A stretch of DNA of 64,000 nucleotides. Origin: Beijerinckiaceae bacterium. Its GTDB lineage: Bacteria > Pseudomonadota > Alphaproteobacteria > Rhizobiales > Beijerinckiaceae. This document shows, piece by piece, positions 30,308 to 37,942 of this stretch. The stretch is from the NCBI GenBank assembly GCA_024304885.1, contig JALJOM010000008.1, forward strand, positions 372,001 through 436,000, in the 5' to 3' direction. The position numbers and the translations under genes are program-made. The notes beneath the pieces were generated by a model. It was not told where the DNA came from. It worked only from the letters and a program-made list of their open reading frames with translations, and did no database searches. Position 1 is the stretch's first letter. Each line of letters begins with the position of its first letter.

Positions 30308-31375
30308 TCATTCGCGCCCCGAGGTCGCACGTCGCGCCGTCGCCGGATCGTTACGGTCGCGCCGCCAGGGCGGGTGATTGAAATGGATCACGTGGTCGCC
30401 GTTATAGGAGACGACCGCGTCGTCGAAGGAGAGCCGACCGATCCGGCGCCAATTCTCGAACTTCCACCGTACGTATCCGAGGAAATCGATGCCTTTCCCG
30501 TCGTCCGTCACCTCGATGTCGAAGACGAGCTTGCGCCGCGGGGCAGGATCCCCCCGGTCGAAAATCTGGGCCATGACCTCGTCGCGCAGGTCGAGGCCGT
30601 CGCCCTCGATCCGCGGCTGGTCGGCGGCGACGAGGAAGCGCATGAACTGCGGCGCGCGGGTCGGCTCGTCGGCCGGCTTGCCGAGCTCGGCGATCTGGTA
30701 GAGCTGGCGCAGGGTTCCCTTCGGGTCCACGATCGAGAAGAGGATCCCCGCGAGCGCCAGGATCGGCATGGCGCTGGGGCGACGCCAGGGCGTGATGTCG
30801 GGGGCGTTGCGCAGCTCGGCATCGTTGATATAGGCCGTACGGTAGCCGCCGATATCCTCCTGGGTGATGAAGCTCGCGGTTTCGAGCGGCTCGGCATGGT
30901 CGGGGTCGGTCGTCGGATAGAGCTTTCCGACGAGGGACAAGGAGCGCACCTCGCCGCGCAGCATCTCCGAGCAGCAGGTCGAGTAGCGCCCGATCGCGAG
31001 CGCGCGGCTCCCTTCGGCGAATGCGCCGGAATAGGGCGTCTCCTCGGTGATCTCCCAGAGGCCGGTCAGGCAGACGCCGTTCGGGTGGACGATGCGGCGA
31101 AACCCTCGGCCGTCCGGTCCAAAGCGTAGATCGGCATGGGACTCGACCGCTCGCTCGGCAGCCTGGCGAAACAGGAACGGGCGGCCGAAGGGCAGGATCC
31201 CTTGGTAGACGCTCGCGATCGTCACGAGAGAGCGCGGCAGCGCAGGCTCGTTCTCGCCGCCCCAGACTGTCTGGTAGGGATTTGCGAAGATCGCGTCGCG
31301 CACCTCGCGAAAGCGGGAGCCGCGGTAGGCGCGGTCCTCCGGCGAGATCTCCTGGATTCCGAAATCCTCGGCCAC
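30308..31375 (-). CDS. Uncharacterised protein, possibly catalase-like fold
   Basis: A 355-residue soluble protein I cannot assign firmly. It starts with GTG after a strong GGGAGGA. Segments GRPFLFRQAAERAVESHADL, AIGRYST, and RSLSLVGKLYPTTDPDH vaguely resemble the beta-barrel order of catalase-related proteins (the RFS and LKFY regions), but the haem-ligating Tyr region is not evident. No signal peptide or membrane helix. The aldo/keto reductase gene lies upstream on the same strand, about 85 bases away. Alternative: an unrelated conserved hypothetical family. Confidence 0.4.
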   Translation of the reverse strand: MAEDFGIQEISPEDRAYRGSRFREVRDAIFANPYQTVWGGENEPALPRSLVTIASVYQGILPFGRPFLFRQAAERAVESHADLRFGPDGRGFRRIVHPNGVCLTGLWEITEETPYSGAFAEGSRALAIGRYSTCCSEMLRGEVRSLSLVGKLYPTTDPDHAEPLETASFITQEDIGGYRTAYINDAELRNAPDITPWRRPSAMPILALAGILFSIVDPKGTLRQLYQIAELGKPADEPTRAPQFMRFLVAADQPRIEGDGLDLRDEVMAQIFDRGDPAPRRKLVFDIEVTDDGKGIDFLGYVRWKFENWRRIGRLSFDDAVVSYNGDHVIHFNHPPWRRDRNDPATARRATSGRE

Positions 31376-31460
31376 GGGCGTCCTCCCTCGAAAGTGCTTT
31401 GGTCACAATCACAAGCGACGCACTTGGTTCCCCCGGCAGCGACGAGCGCGACCGAGGAGG

Positions 31461-32408
31461 TCACGCGCTGACCCGGTCGAGCCGATCGAGCGCGGCGCGA
31501 TCGAGGACGAGCTCGGCCGACCCCAGCACCTCGTCGAGCTGGGCGAGGCTCGTCGCGCTCACGATCGGCGCGGTGATCCCGGGCTGCGCCATGACCCAGG
31601 CGATCGCGACCTGAGCCGGAGTCGCGCCGAGCCGCACCGCGGTCTTGTCGAGCTCGGCCAGGATGTCGAGGCCGCGCGGATCGAGATAATGCGCGACCGT
31701 TCGGGCGCGGGGCTTGCCTTCGAGATCGGCCTCGCTGCGGTATTTCCCGGTGAGAAAGCCGCCCGCCAAGGCATAATAGGACAGCACCCCGAGATCCTCC
31801 TCGCGGCAGAGCTTCTGCAGCGGCCCCTCGAAGAAGGAGCGGTTGGCGAGGTGGTAGTGCGGCTGCAGGCAGGCGAAGCGCGGATATCCCTTCGCGGCGC
31901 TGACGGCCAGCGCCTCGGCGAGGCGTGGCGCGACGAAGTTCGAGGCGCCGATCGCGCGGACCTTGCCGGACTCGACGAGGATCGCGAAGGCTTCGAGCGT
32001 CTCCTCGAGCGGCACGGTGGTGTCGTCGATATGGGCCTGGTAGAGGTCGATGCACTCGACACCGAGGCGCTCCAACGACGCTTCGGCCGAGCGCAGGACA
32101 TGGGCTTTCGAGAGGCCCTTGCCGAAGGCCTTCATGTCCATGCCGACCTTGGTCGCGATGACGATCTTGTCGCGCGCGCCCCCGCGCTTCAGCCATGTGC
32201 CGATGATGGATTCCGACTCGCCGCCCACATGGCCTTCCACCCAGGTGGAATAGACGTCCGCGGTATCGACGAGGGAGAAGCCACGCTCGACGAACCTGTC
32301 GATGAGGGAGAGCGAGGTGGCTACGTCGGCCGTCCAGCCGAAGACATTGCCGCCGAGCGCGAGCGGCGCGATCTCGAGACCGGTCGCGCCGAGCCTACGC
32401 TTCTTCAT
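31461..32408 (-). CDS. Aldo/keto reductase
   Basis: A 315-residue NADPH-dependent AKR of the Tas/YajO-like group, reducing unspecified aldehydes or ketones. The catalytic tetrad is visible: Asp and Tyr in DTADVYSTW, Lys in VIATKVG, and His in LYQAHIDD. Cofactor marks include GASNFVAPRLAEAL and VSATSLAQLDEVL. The start is ATG 32408. It lies just downstream of mtoX on the same strand (28 bases), so it may be co-transcribed with the sulfur genes; a role with aldehyde produced by methanethiol oxidation is conceivable but unproven. Confidence 0.85.
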   Translation of the reverse strand: MKKRRLGATGLEIAPLALGGNVFGWTADVATSLSLIDRFVERGFSLVDTADVYSTWVEGHVGGESESIIGTWLKRGGARDKIVIATKVGMDMKAFGKGLSKAHVLRSAEASLERLGVECIDLYQAHIDDTTVPLEETLEAFAILVESGKVRAIGASNFVAPRLAEALAVSAAKGYPRFACLQPHYHLANRSFFEGPLQKLCREEDLGVLSYYALAGGFLTGKYRSEADLEGKPRARTVAHYLDPRGLDILAELDKTAVRLGATPAQVAIAWVMAQPGITAPIVSATSLAQLDEVLGSAELVLDRAALDRLDRVSA

Positions 32409-32436
32409 GAGCAGAGCCTACGCCGAACCGGGCGCG

Positions 32437-33732
32437 CTACCGGGCCGGGCCGGAGAACTTGATATGATGCGGCCGGCCGAGCTTCTCGGCGAAGAAATCC
32501 ACCTCGAACTTCTGTTGCAGTTCCTTGCCGTCCCAATCATAGGCGCGCAGCACCTGCTCGTTGTCGTCGCCCTTCTTGTCCCAGTTGGCGAGAAGCGACG
32601 AGGTGATGTAGACGCGCTTGCCGTCCCAGCTCTGCGAGATCATGTTGACCTGCTTGCCGGTGACCTTCTCGTAGATCTGCACCGGCTTCTCGGGATTCGA
32701 GATATCGAAGAGGCGGGTCTTGCCTTCCATGAAGGTGTTGACCCACAAGGTCTTGGCATCGGCGGAGATCGAGATGTCGACCGGCAAGGGAATCTTCGCG
32801 GGATCGCCGATCGTGGCGACATCCTTCGCCTGCCACTCGTTCTTGTCGTCGCGGCGCACGAGCCAGAGCTTCGAGGTGAGGGCGGTCGCCGTCAAGGCCC
32901 AATCGTCCGCCTCGTTCAAGGACCAACGAATCTCGAGAGGGGCGCCGGGAACGGCCAAGACCTTCTCTGGCTGCATGGACTTGAGGTTCCACACGACCAT
33001 CGTATTGCCGAAGCGCTTCATCGCCTCGGCGTCCTGCACGAGCTCGCCGAGATCTCTCATGTAGTTGGTCCAGCCGGTGAAGCTCGACGTGAGGAAGACG
33101 TTCTTTTTCGGGTTGATGGCGATGTCGTAGCCGTAGCCGTCGCCGCCGCTCCCGCTGTCGGTCGGGATCGGATGCGACGAGAGAAAATCGCCCTTGTTGT
33201 TGTAGACGGCGAGCCCGGTGACGCCGTCGCGGGTCTTGTCGTTCGACAAGGCGCCGATCAGCATCCGGCCGGGCAAGGCATAGAACGTGTGGGGGCCGAT
33301 GAAGCCGGTCTTGTCGGGGAGATCGCCCACCGTGAAGACGAGCTTCGGCTTGGCGGGGTCGGTCCCGATGTCGAAGACGAAGATCTTGCTGTCGTCGAGC
33401 CGACCCGCCCAGAGATACTTGCGGTCGTCGGTGAAGCCCATGTGGTGGGCCTCGCCGCGGCCTCCGACCGACACGCTGCTCAGCACCTTGCCGTAGGTCT
33501 GTGACTTCGGGTCGGCATCGATCGTGACGAGCTTGTCGGATTCGTCACCGAGGCCCTTCTCGCCGAGGGCCCAGATGTGCAGATAGGCTTCCTGACCTTT
33601 GACGAGCGAGGCCGTGTAGGGCGACAGGCAGGTTTCGTCTGCCAGGGCAGCGGCGGACGCGAAGGTCAGCGCGAGCGCGGCGGCGGCGGCCGAGCGTGCC
33701 GCCGCGAGAGACCGTGAAAGCAACAGGTTCAT
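32437..33732 (-). CDS. mtoX: Periplasmic methanethiol oxidase / selenium-binding-protein-1 family protein
   Basis: A 431-residue exported beta-propeller with a signal peptide (residues 1-31, cleaved after ALA). It follows SELENBP1 and bacterial MtoX along its length: VTIDADPKS, EAHHMGF, SKIFVFDIGTDPAKPKL, HTFYALPGRMLIGALS, GYGYDIAINPKKN, PLEIRW, SISADAKTLWVN, and SWDGKRVYITSSLLANWDK. MtoX oxidises CH3SH with O2 to formaldehyde, H2S and H2O2, and needs copper. The His residues of HHMGF, and of PHHIKF at the end, are candidate ligands. It starts 48 bases after the sulfide:quinone oxidoreductase gene, supporting a sulfur function. GGAGG lies just upstream. The substrate is assigned by family. 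Confidence 0.82.
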   Translation of the reverse strand: MNLLLSRSLAAARSAAAAALALTFASAAALADETCLSPYTASLVKGQEAYLHIWALGEKGLGDESDKLVTIDADPKSQTYGKVLSSVSVGGRGEAHHMGFTDDRKYLWAGRLDDSKIFVFDIGTDPAKPKLVFTVGDLPDKTGFIGPHTFYALPGRMLIGALSNDKTRDGVTGLAVYNNKGDFLSSHPIPTDSGSGGDGYGYDIAINPKKNVFLTSSFTGWTNYMRDLGELVQDAEAMKRFGNTMVVWNLKSMQPEKVLAVPGAPLEIRWSLNEADDWALTATALTSKLWLVRRDDKNEWQAKDVATIGDPAKIPLPVDISISADAKTLWVNTFMEGKTRLFDISNPEKPVQIYEKVTGKQVNMISQSWDGKRVYITSSLLANWDKKGDDNEQVLRAYDWDGKELQQKFEVDFFAEKLGRPHHIKFSGPAR

Positions 33733-33780
33733 TCATGCCTCCCCGCCTCCCGGCACCAACCGCGCGCTCCGGCCCCGCGC

Positions 33781-35037
33781 TCATGAGAAGCGACGTTCCT
33801 TGTGCGGAATGTCGAACTCGGACCCGCGGAACATGAGGTTCCAGTAGAGCCAGGGCAAGAACCTCGTCTTGAGATACCACATGCTCGTGCGCGGCTTGCG
33901 GGGATCGAGCGGAAAGCTCGGGGTCACCTTGCCGCCATAGGAGAACTCGGCAAGGATGATCTTGCCGTAGGCGACCGTCAAGGGGCACGAGCCGTATCCC
34001 TCGTAGGCGCGGGGCAGCCCTTCGCTGCGGAGCGCCGCGAGGAGGTTCGCGACGACGATCGGAGCCTGTGACCGGACGGCCGCCGCGGTCTTGGCATTGG
34101 GGGTCGAGGTCGCGTCGCCGAGGCCGAAGACATTGGCATATTTGACGTGGCGAAGCGTTGCCGGATCCACGTCGATCCACCCGGCTGCATTGGCGAGCGG
34201 GCTCGAGCGGACGAAGTCCGGCGCGCATTGCGGCGGCGTGACGTGAATCATGTCGAAATCTTTCACGACTTCGCTCACGCTGCCGTCGGGGCCGGTCACG
34301 GCGAACGTGGCCTTCTTGGCAGGGCCGTCGATGGCTTTCAGGTTGTGCTTGTAGTTGACCGCGATCCCGTAGCTGTCGACGAAGGATTGCAGCGCCGGCA
34401 CGAAGAAGGGCACGCCGAACAAGACATCGCCGGCGAGGCAGAACTCGGTCGCGACAGGTGACGGCAGGCCCTTCCGACGCCAATGGTCGGAGGCGAGATA
34501 CATGATCTTCTGCGGCGCCCCGGCGCATTTGATCGGCATCGGCGGCTGGGTGAAGAGCGCCGTGCCGCCCTTGAACGCCTGGATGCACTCCCAGGTATAT
34601 TCGGCGAACTTCGGCAGGTAGTTGCTGCAGACGCCGTTCTTCCCGAGGGTCTCCTCGAGGCCCTCGACCTTCTTCCAGTCGAGCTTGATGCCGGGGCAGG
34701 CGACGAGATAGTCGTAGCCGACGAGACCACCTTCCGCGAGCCTGACCATGTTGTCGTCCGGCAGGAGCTCGGTCGCGGCGTCCTTGATCCAGGTCACGCC
34801 CTTCGGGATCAGGTCCTTCTCGAACCGTTCGGTCGCAGCGCGGGAATAGACGCCGGCCCCGACGAGGGTGAAGGCCGGCTGGTACCAATGCAGCTCGGAC
34901 GGCTCGACGATCGCGATGTCGAGCGTCTTGTCGTGCTTGCGAAGCGTCGCGGCGACCGTGATGCCGGCGCATCCGCCTCCGACGATCAGGACCTTGTATT
35001 TTTTCGCAACGACCGGCGGCGCGGTTTCGTTGGCCAT
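33781..35037 (-). CDS. sqr: Sulfide:quinone oxidoreductase, type II (SQOR-like)
   Basis: A 418-residue FAD enzyme that oxidises H2S to a persulfide and passes electrons to quinone at the membrane. The N-terminal dinucleotide fold reads VLIVGGGCAGITVA. The two redox Cys of the type II (mitochondrial-like) class are present, Cys171 in PIKCAGAPQKIMYL and Cys351 in GSCPLTVAYGKIILAEF. Other marks are HVTPPQ, NVFGLGDAT and the hydrophobic C-terminal part LPWLYWNLMFRG, which anchors the family to membranes. GGGAGGATCCCGC precedes the ATG. mtoX follows on the same strand; peroxiredoxin and persulfide dioxygenase genes are divergent. Confidence 0.93.
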   Translation of the reverse strand: MANETAPPVVAKKYKVLIVGGGCAGITVAATLRKHDKTLDIAIVEPSELHWYQPAFTLVGAGVYSRAATERFEKDLIPKGVTWIKDAATELLPDDNMVRLAEGGLVGYDYLVACPGIKLDWKKVEGLEETLGKNGVCSNYLPKFAEYTWECIQAFKGGTALFTQPPMPIKCAGAPQKIMYLASDHWRRKGLPSPVATEFCLAGDVLFGVPFFVPALQSFVDSYGIAVNYKHNLKAIDGPAKKATFAVTGPDGSVSEVVKDFDMIHVTPPQCAPDFVRSSPLANAAGWIDVDPATLRHVKYANVFGLGDATSTPNAKTAAAVRSQAPIVVANLLAALRSEGLPRAYEGYGSCPLTVAYGKIILAEFSYGGKVTPSFPLDPRKPRTSMWYLKTRFLPWLYWNLMFRGSEFDIPHKERRFS

Positions 35038-35085
35038 GCGGGATCCTCCCTGAGGTGCGTCGATTGGGCTTGCGTTTTCACTTGC

Positions 35086-35123
35086 GAAACTTCATATTCG
35101 TGTTAGCTAAATCACTAATTCTG
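35086..35123. promoter_or_regulatory. AT-rich divergent promoter region of the sulfur genes
   Basis: Within the 179-base gap between sqr and the peroxiredoxin gene, an AT-rich stretch holds the imperfect inverted repeat TGTTAG...CTAATT (35101-35120) around TAGCTAAATCA. It is the natural place for both promoters and for an ArsR-family operator. It does not match the ATTC-N8-GAAT SqrR site exactly, so the assignment is by position. Confidence 0.4.
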
Positions 35124-35216
35124 TCGCGTCAAGCTGGAATCTCTCCAGACGCCCGCGGCGGTCCGAATCGACACATCGTTCGATGGGCACATCGTTCTAG
35201 GAGCAATTGATCGGGC

Positions 35217-35885
35217 ATGAGCATCCACGAACCGATCCCGAGCCCGGCGGAGCCGGCTTCGCGCGAGCTGCCTTCGATCGGCGCGAAGGCGCCCGGCTTC
35301 GCGGCGCGCACCACGATGGGGGAGGTCGCGCTGTCCGACTATCGTGGGCGCTGGCTCGTCTTTTTCGCGCACCCGGCCGACTTCACCCCGGTCTGCGCCA
35401 GCGAGCTCGTAGGCTTCGCAAAAGCCTACGATCGATTTCTGGAGATCGGCTGCGACCTCCTCGCGCTCTCGGTGGACAGCCTGTTCGCCCATGTCGCGTG
35501 GGTGCGCAGCATCGCGGAGAAATTCGGGGTCGAGATCCCCTTCCCGGTCGCCGAGGACCCGTCCATGGCGATCGCTCGCGCCTACGGCATGATCCATCCG
35601 GGCGCGACGACCAGCGCGACCGTGCGTGCGACCTTCGTCATCGATCCCGAAGGGATCATTCGCGCGCTGACCTGGTACCCGATGAGCACCGGACGCAACG
35701 TGGGCGAGATCCTGCGCCTCGTCGCAGCGCTGCAGGTCAGCGATCGGGAAGCGGTCTCGACGCCCGAAGGTTGGATGCCGGGCGACGAGGTCATCGACTT
35801 CCCGCCGATCGGCGTGACGCCGCCCGCCCGGATGCTCGCCCGCGAGGGCAGCATCGACTGGTACTATCGCCTACGCCACCTCTAG
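35217..35885 (+). CDS. 1-Cys peroxiredoxin (Prx6 type)
   Basis: A 222-residue AhpC/TSA-family peroxidase that reduces H2O2 or organic peroxides. The peroxidatic site is PADFTPVC, with its PxxxTxxC residues, and the C-terminal extension of the Prx6 class is present (TPEGWMPGDEVIDFPP). No resolving Cys is evident at the 2-Cys position, hence 1-Cys. It is the first gene of the plus-strand sulfur set, 10 bases before the persulfide dioxygenase gene, and divergent from sqr. Consumption of H2O2 made by methanethiol oxidase is a plausible role. Confidence 0.9.
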   Translation: MSIHEPIPSPAEPASRELPSIGAKAPGFAARTTMGEVALSDYRGRWLVFFAHPADFTPVCASELVGFAKAYDRFLEIGCDLLALSVDSLFAHVAWVRSIAEKFGVEIPFPVAEDPSMAIARAYGMIHPGATTSATVRATFVIDPEGIIRALTWYPMSTGRNVGEILRLVAALQVSDREAVSTPEGWMPGDEVIDFPPIGVTPPARMLAREGSIDWYYRLRHL

Positions 35886-35895
35886 AGGTCGACCC

Positions 35896-36789
35896 ATGAG
35901 CACCGAGACCATCATGAAGCCGGACGTCGAAGGGTTCTTCGAGGCGCGCACCTTCAGCCTTCAATATGTGGTGTCGGATCCGGCCACACGAAAATGCGCG
36001 ATCGTCGATCCGGTGCTCGACTACGAGGAGCGCTCCGGCTCGACCGCCACACGATCCGCCGACGAGATCCTGCGCTATGTCGAGGCCAACAAGCTCGAGG
36101 TCCAATGGATCCTCGATACCCATGTCCATGCCGACCATCTCACCGCGAGCCACTACCTCAAGCAGAAGACCGGGGCGAAGACCGCAATCGGCGAGGAGGT
36201 GCCGGAAATCCAGAAATTCTGGACGAGCGTCTACAATACGCCGGATGTCGCCACCGACGGCTCGCAATGGGATCGCCTCTTGAAGGACCGCGAGAAGCTC
36301 CCGCTCGGCGAGTGCACGATCGAGGCGATGCTCTCGCCCGGCCATACGCCGGCCTCGCTCACCTATATCGTCGGCGATGCCGTGTTCGTTCACGACACCT
36401 TGTTCGCCCCCGACTACGGGACGGCACGCGCCGATTTTCCGGGCGGCGACGCTGCGCTCCTGTGGCGCTCGATCGAGGCCATCCTCTCCCTGCCCGACCA
36501 TTTCCGCGTCTTCACCGGCCACGACTACCTGCCGAACGGTCGCGAGGTCTGGTTCGAGAGCACGATCGGCGAGCACAAGCGCAAGAATATCCATGTCGCA
36601 CCGATGAAGAGCGAGGCGGAATTCGTCGCGATGCGCGAGGCCCGCGACAAGACGCTCGCCATGCCGAAGCTCATCTTGCCGTCGCTCCAGGTCAACATGC
36701 GGGGCGGTGTTCTGCCGCCGCCGGAGAGCAACGGTCGCGCCTATCTCAAGATCCCGCTCGACGCCTTTCCTCATGCCGTGTGGGACTGA
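35896..36789 (+). CDS. ETHE1/Blh-like MBL-fold persulfide dioxygenase
   Basis: A 297-residue metallo-beta-lactamase-fold protein. The metal motif is THVHADHLTAS (His76, His78, Asp80, His81), then SPGHTPASLTY, VHDTLF and FTGHDYLPNGR. These match the ETHE1 and Blh sulfur dioxygenases, Fe(II) enzymes that convert glutathione persulfide to sulfite. The position beside type II SQR, which makes that persulfide, strengthens the assignment. Glutathione hydrolases of the glyoxalase II type share the fold and are the main alternative. Its TGA overlaps the ATG of the GNAT gene (TGATG), indicating translational coupling. Confidence 0.85.
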   Translation: MSTETIMKPDVEGFFEARTFSLQYVVSDPATRKCAIVDPVLDYEERSGSTATRSADEILRYVEANKLEVQWILDTHVHADHLTASHYLKQKTGAKTAIGEEVPEIQKFWTSVYNTPDVATDGSQWDRLLKDREKLPLGECTIEAMLSPGHTPASLTYIVGDAVFVHDTLFAPDYGTARADFPGGDAALLWRSIEAILSLPDHFRVFTGHDYLPNGREVWFESTIGEHKRKNIHVAPMKSEAEFVAMREARDKTLAMPKLILPSLQVNMRGGVLPPPESNGRAYLKIPLDAFPHAVWD

Positions 36790-37355
36790 TGGTGCCGGAC
36801 TTGCTCGGCCCCGGGGACTTTCCCGCGCTCGCCGCGCATCTCGTTCGCCAGAGCCGGGTTTCCGACACCGCGGGCCTGCCGCTCTATTCGCCGTTCCGGC
36901 CGATGCTGCCCGAAAGCCTCGCCCGGCTTCCGACGCTCTGGGCGAGGCCCGTGACCGAGCCCTATTGGCAGCGCAAATGGGGGATCCGCGACGCCGTGGG
37001 GGGCGAGATCGTCGCCTATTGCTCCTTGACCGGTGCGGAGCTGCCCGCCGAGCTGCATCGCGCACGGGTGGCACTCGGAGTCGAGCCTGCGTTCCGCAGG
37101 CGCGGCTTCGGCCTGGCCTTGCTGCGCGCGGCCGTCGCCTTCGCGCGGGAGGCGGGGCTCGCCTGGATCGATCTCACGGTGCTCGCCCATAACGAGCCGG
37201 CGCTCGCGCTCTACCGCAAGCTGGGCTTCGTAGAGGTCGGCCGGAGCGCGGACCGGTTTCGTGTCGGCGCCACATCGATCGAGGAAATCGCCATGACGCT
37301 TGCGCTCGACCGGCCCGCCCCCGCACGAGACCATTTGTCGAGCCCATGGAGATGA
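36789..37355 (+). CDS. GNAT-family N-acetyltransferase
   Basis: A 188-residue acetyl-CoA-dependent acyltransferase. The acetyl-CoA site is VEPAFRRRGFGLALLRAAVAFA, then LTVLAHNEPALALYRKLGFVEVG, the classic GNAT motif A and B order. The substrate is unknown. The start codon overlaps the stop of the persulfide dioxygenase gene by one base, and the 3' end overlaps the ArsR gene, so it belongs to the same operon. Whether it takes part in sulfur metabolism or is a passenger cannot be said. Confidence 0.85.
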   Translation: MVPDLLGPGDFPALAAHLVRQSRVSDTAGLPLYSPFRPMLPESLARLPTLWARPVTEPYWQRKWGIRDAVGGEIVAYCSLTGAELPAELHRARVALGVEPAFRRRGFGLALLRAAVAFAREAGLAWIDLTVLAHNEPALALYRKLGFVEVGRSADRFRVGATSIEEIAMTLALDRPAPARDHLSSPWR

Positions 37356-37762
37356 CCTTGCGTCGCTCGCGCAACGACCTGCAAAGGCAAGAGGCCGCGG
37401 CCTTGTTTCGCAGCCTCGGCAATCCCAACCGGCTCGCGATCCTCGACGCGCTGCGGGACGGCGATCGCGCTGTCGGAGAGCTCGAGACCCTCACCGGGAT
37501 CCGCCAGCCGATCTTGTCGCAGCAGCTCGCGATCCTGAGAGAGGCGGGGATGCTCGAGACCACGCGGGATCGGAAATCGATCGTTTATCGTCTCGCCCGC
37601 CCGCATGCGGCCGCGATCGTGCGCGTGCTCCGCGCCGTTCTCGATCCGACGGCAGCCGAGGCGCAACCGACCGCCGCGGCGCCGCCGGCGAAGGCGCCGC
37701 GCCCCGAGCCTTGTCTTGCCGCGGCCGTCTTCGCGCGTGTCGAGCCTGCCGCCAATGGGTGA
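37346..37762 (+). CDS. ArsR-family transcriptional regulator
   Basis: A 138-residue winged-helix repressor with ALFRSLGNPNRLAIL, the recognition helix region IRQPILSQQLAILREAGML and the wing TTRDRKSIVYRL. ArsR proteins of this type (BigR, SqrR, SoxR/YgaV) control sulfide and sulfur oxidation genes. The canonical two-Cys persulfide sensor is absent: the only Cys is Cys123, in an Ala/Pro-rich tail. Translation could begin at 37346 or at ATG 37352, where an ATGA overlap with the GNAT stop exists. It probably regulates this operon and the divergent sqr-mtoX pair. Confidence 0.88.
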   Translation: MEMTLRRSRNDLQRQEAAALFRSLGNPNRLAILDALRDGDRAVGELETLTGIRQPILSQQLAILREAGMLETTRDRKSIVYRLARPHAAAIVRVLRAVLDPTAAEAQPTAAAPPAKAPRPEPCLAAAVFARVEPAANG

Positions 37763-37765
37763 GGC

Positions 37766-37903
37766 GAGAGCATTTTCCAGCGAACCGGGCACCGGTTCGC
37801 GTCTCGATCTCGATGTTTCGATGGATCGACATCGATGCGAAAATGCGACAAAACAAGGATGTAGAGCTGGTTTCCGATTCCACTGGATCGGAAACCGCTC
37901 TAG
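37766..37903 (-). repeat. Two-hairpin dispersed repeat, copy 3 (long form)
   Basis: Begins GAGAGCATTTTCCAGCG and ends GATCGGAAACCGCTCTAG, with the GACAAAACAAGGATGTAGAG linker between the two hairpins and the inserted CATCGATG/TCTCGATC segment. Hairpin A, CTGGTTTCCGATTCC / GGATCGGAAACCGC, is perfect. It separates the ArsR gene (stop at 37762) from the TauE-OmpA gene and could end the operon transcript there. Confidence 0.85.
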
Positions 37904-37942
37904 CCCGAGGCTTCGGGCCGCGACGCGTGCGGGCCCATACGC

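Noticed and set aside
35086-35123. SqrR-type operator ATTC-N8-GAAT
   Set aside because: An ATTC is present, but the second half-site is not at the required distance.
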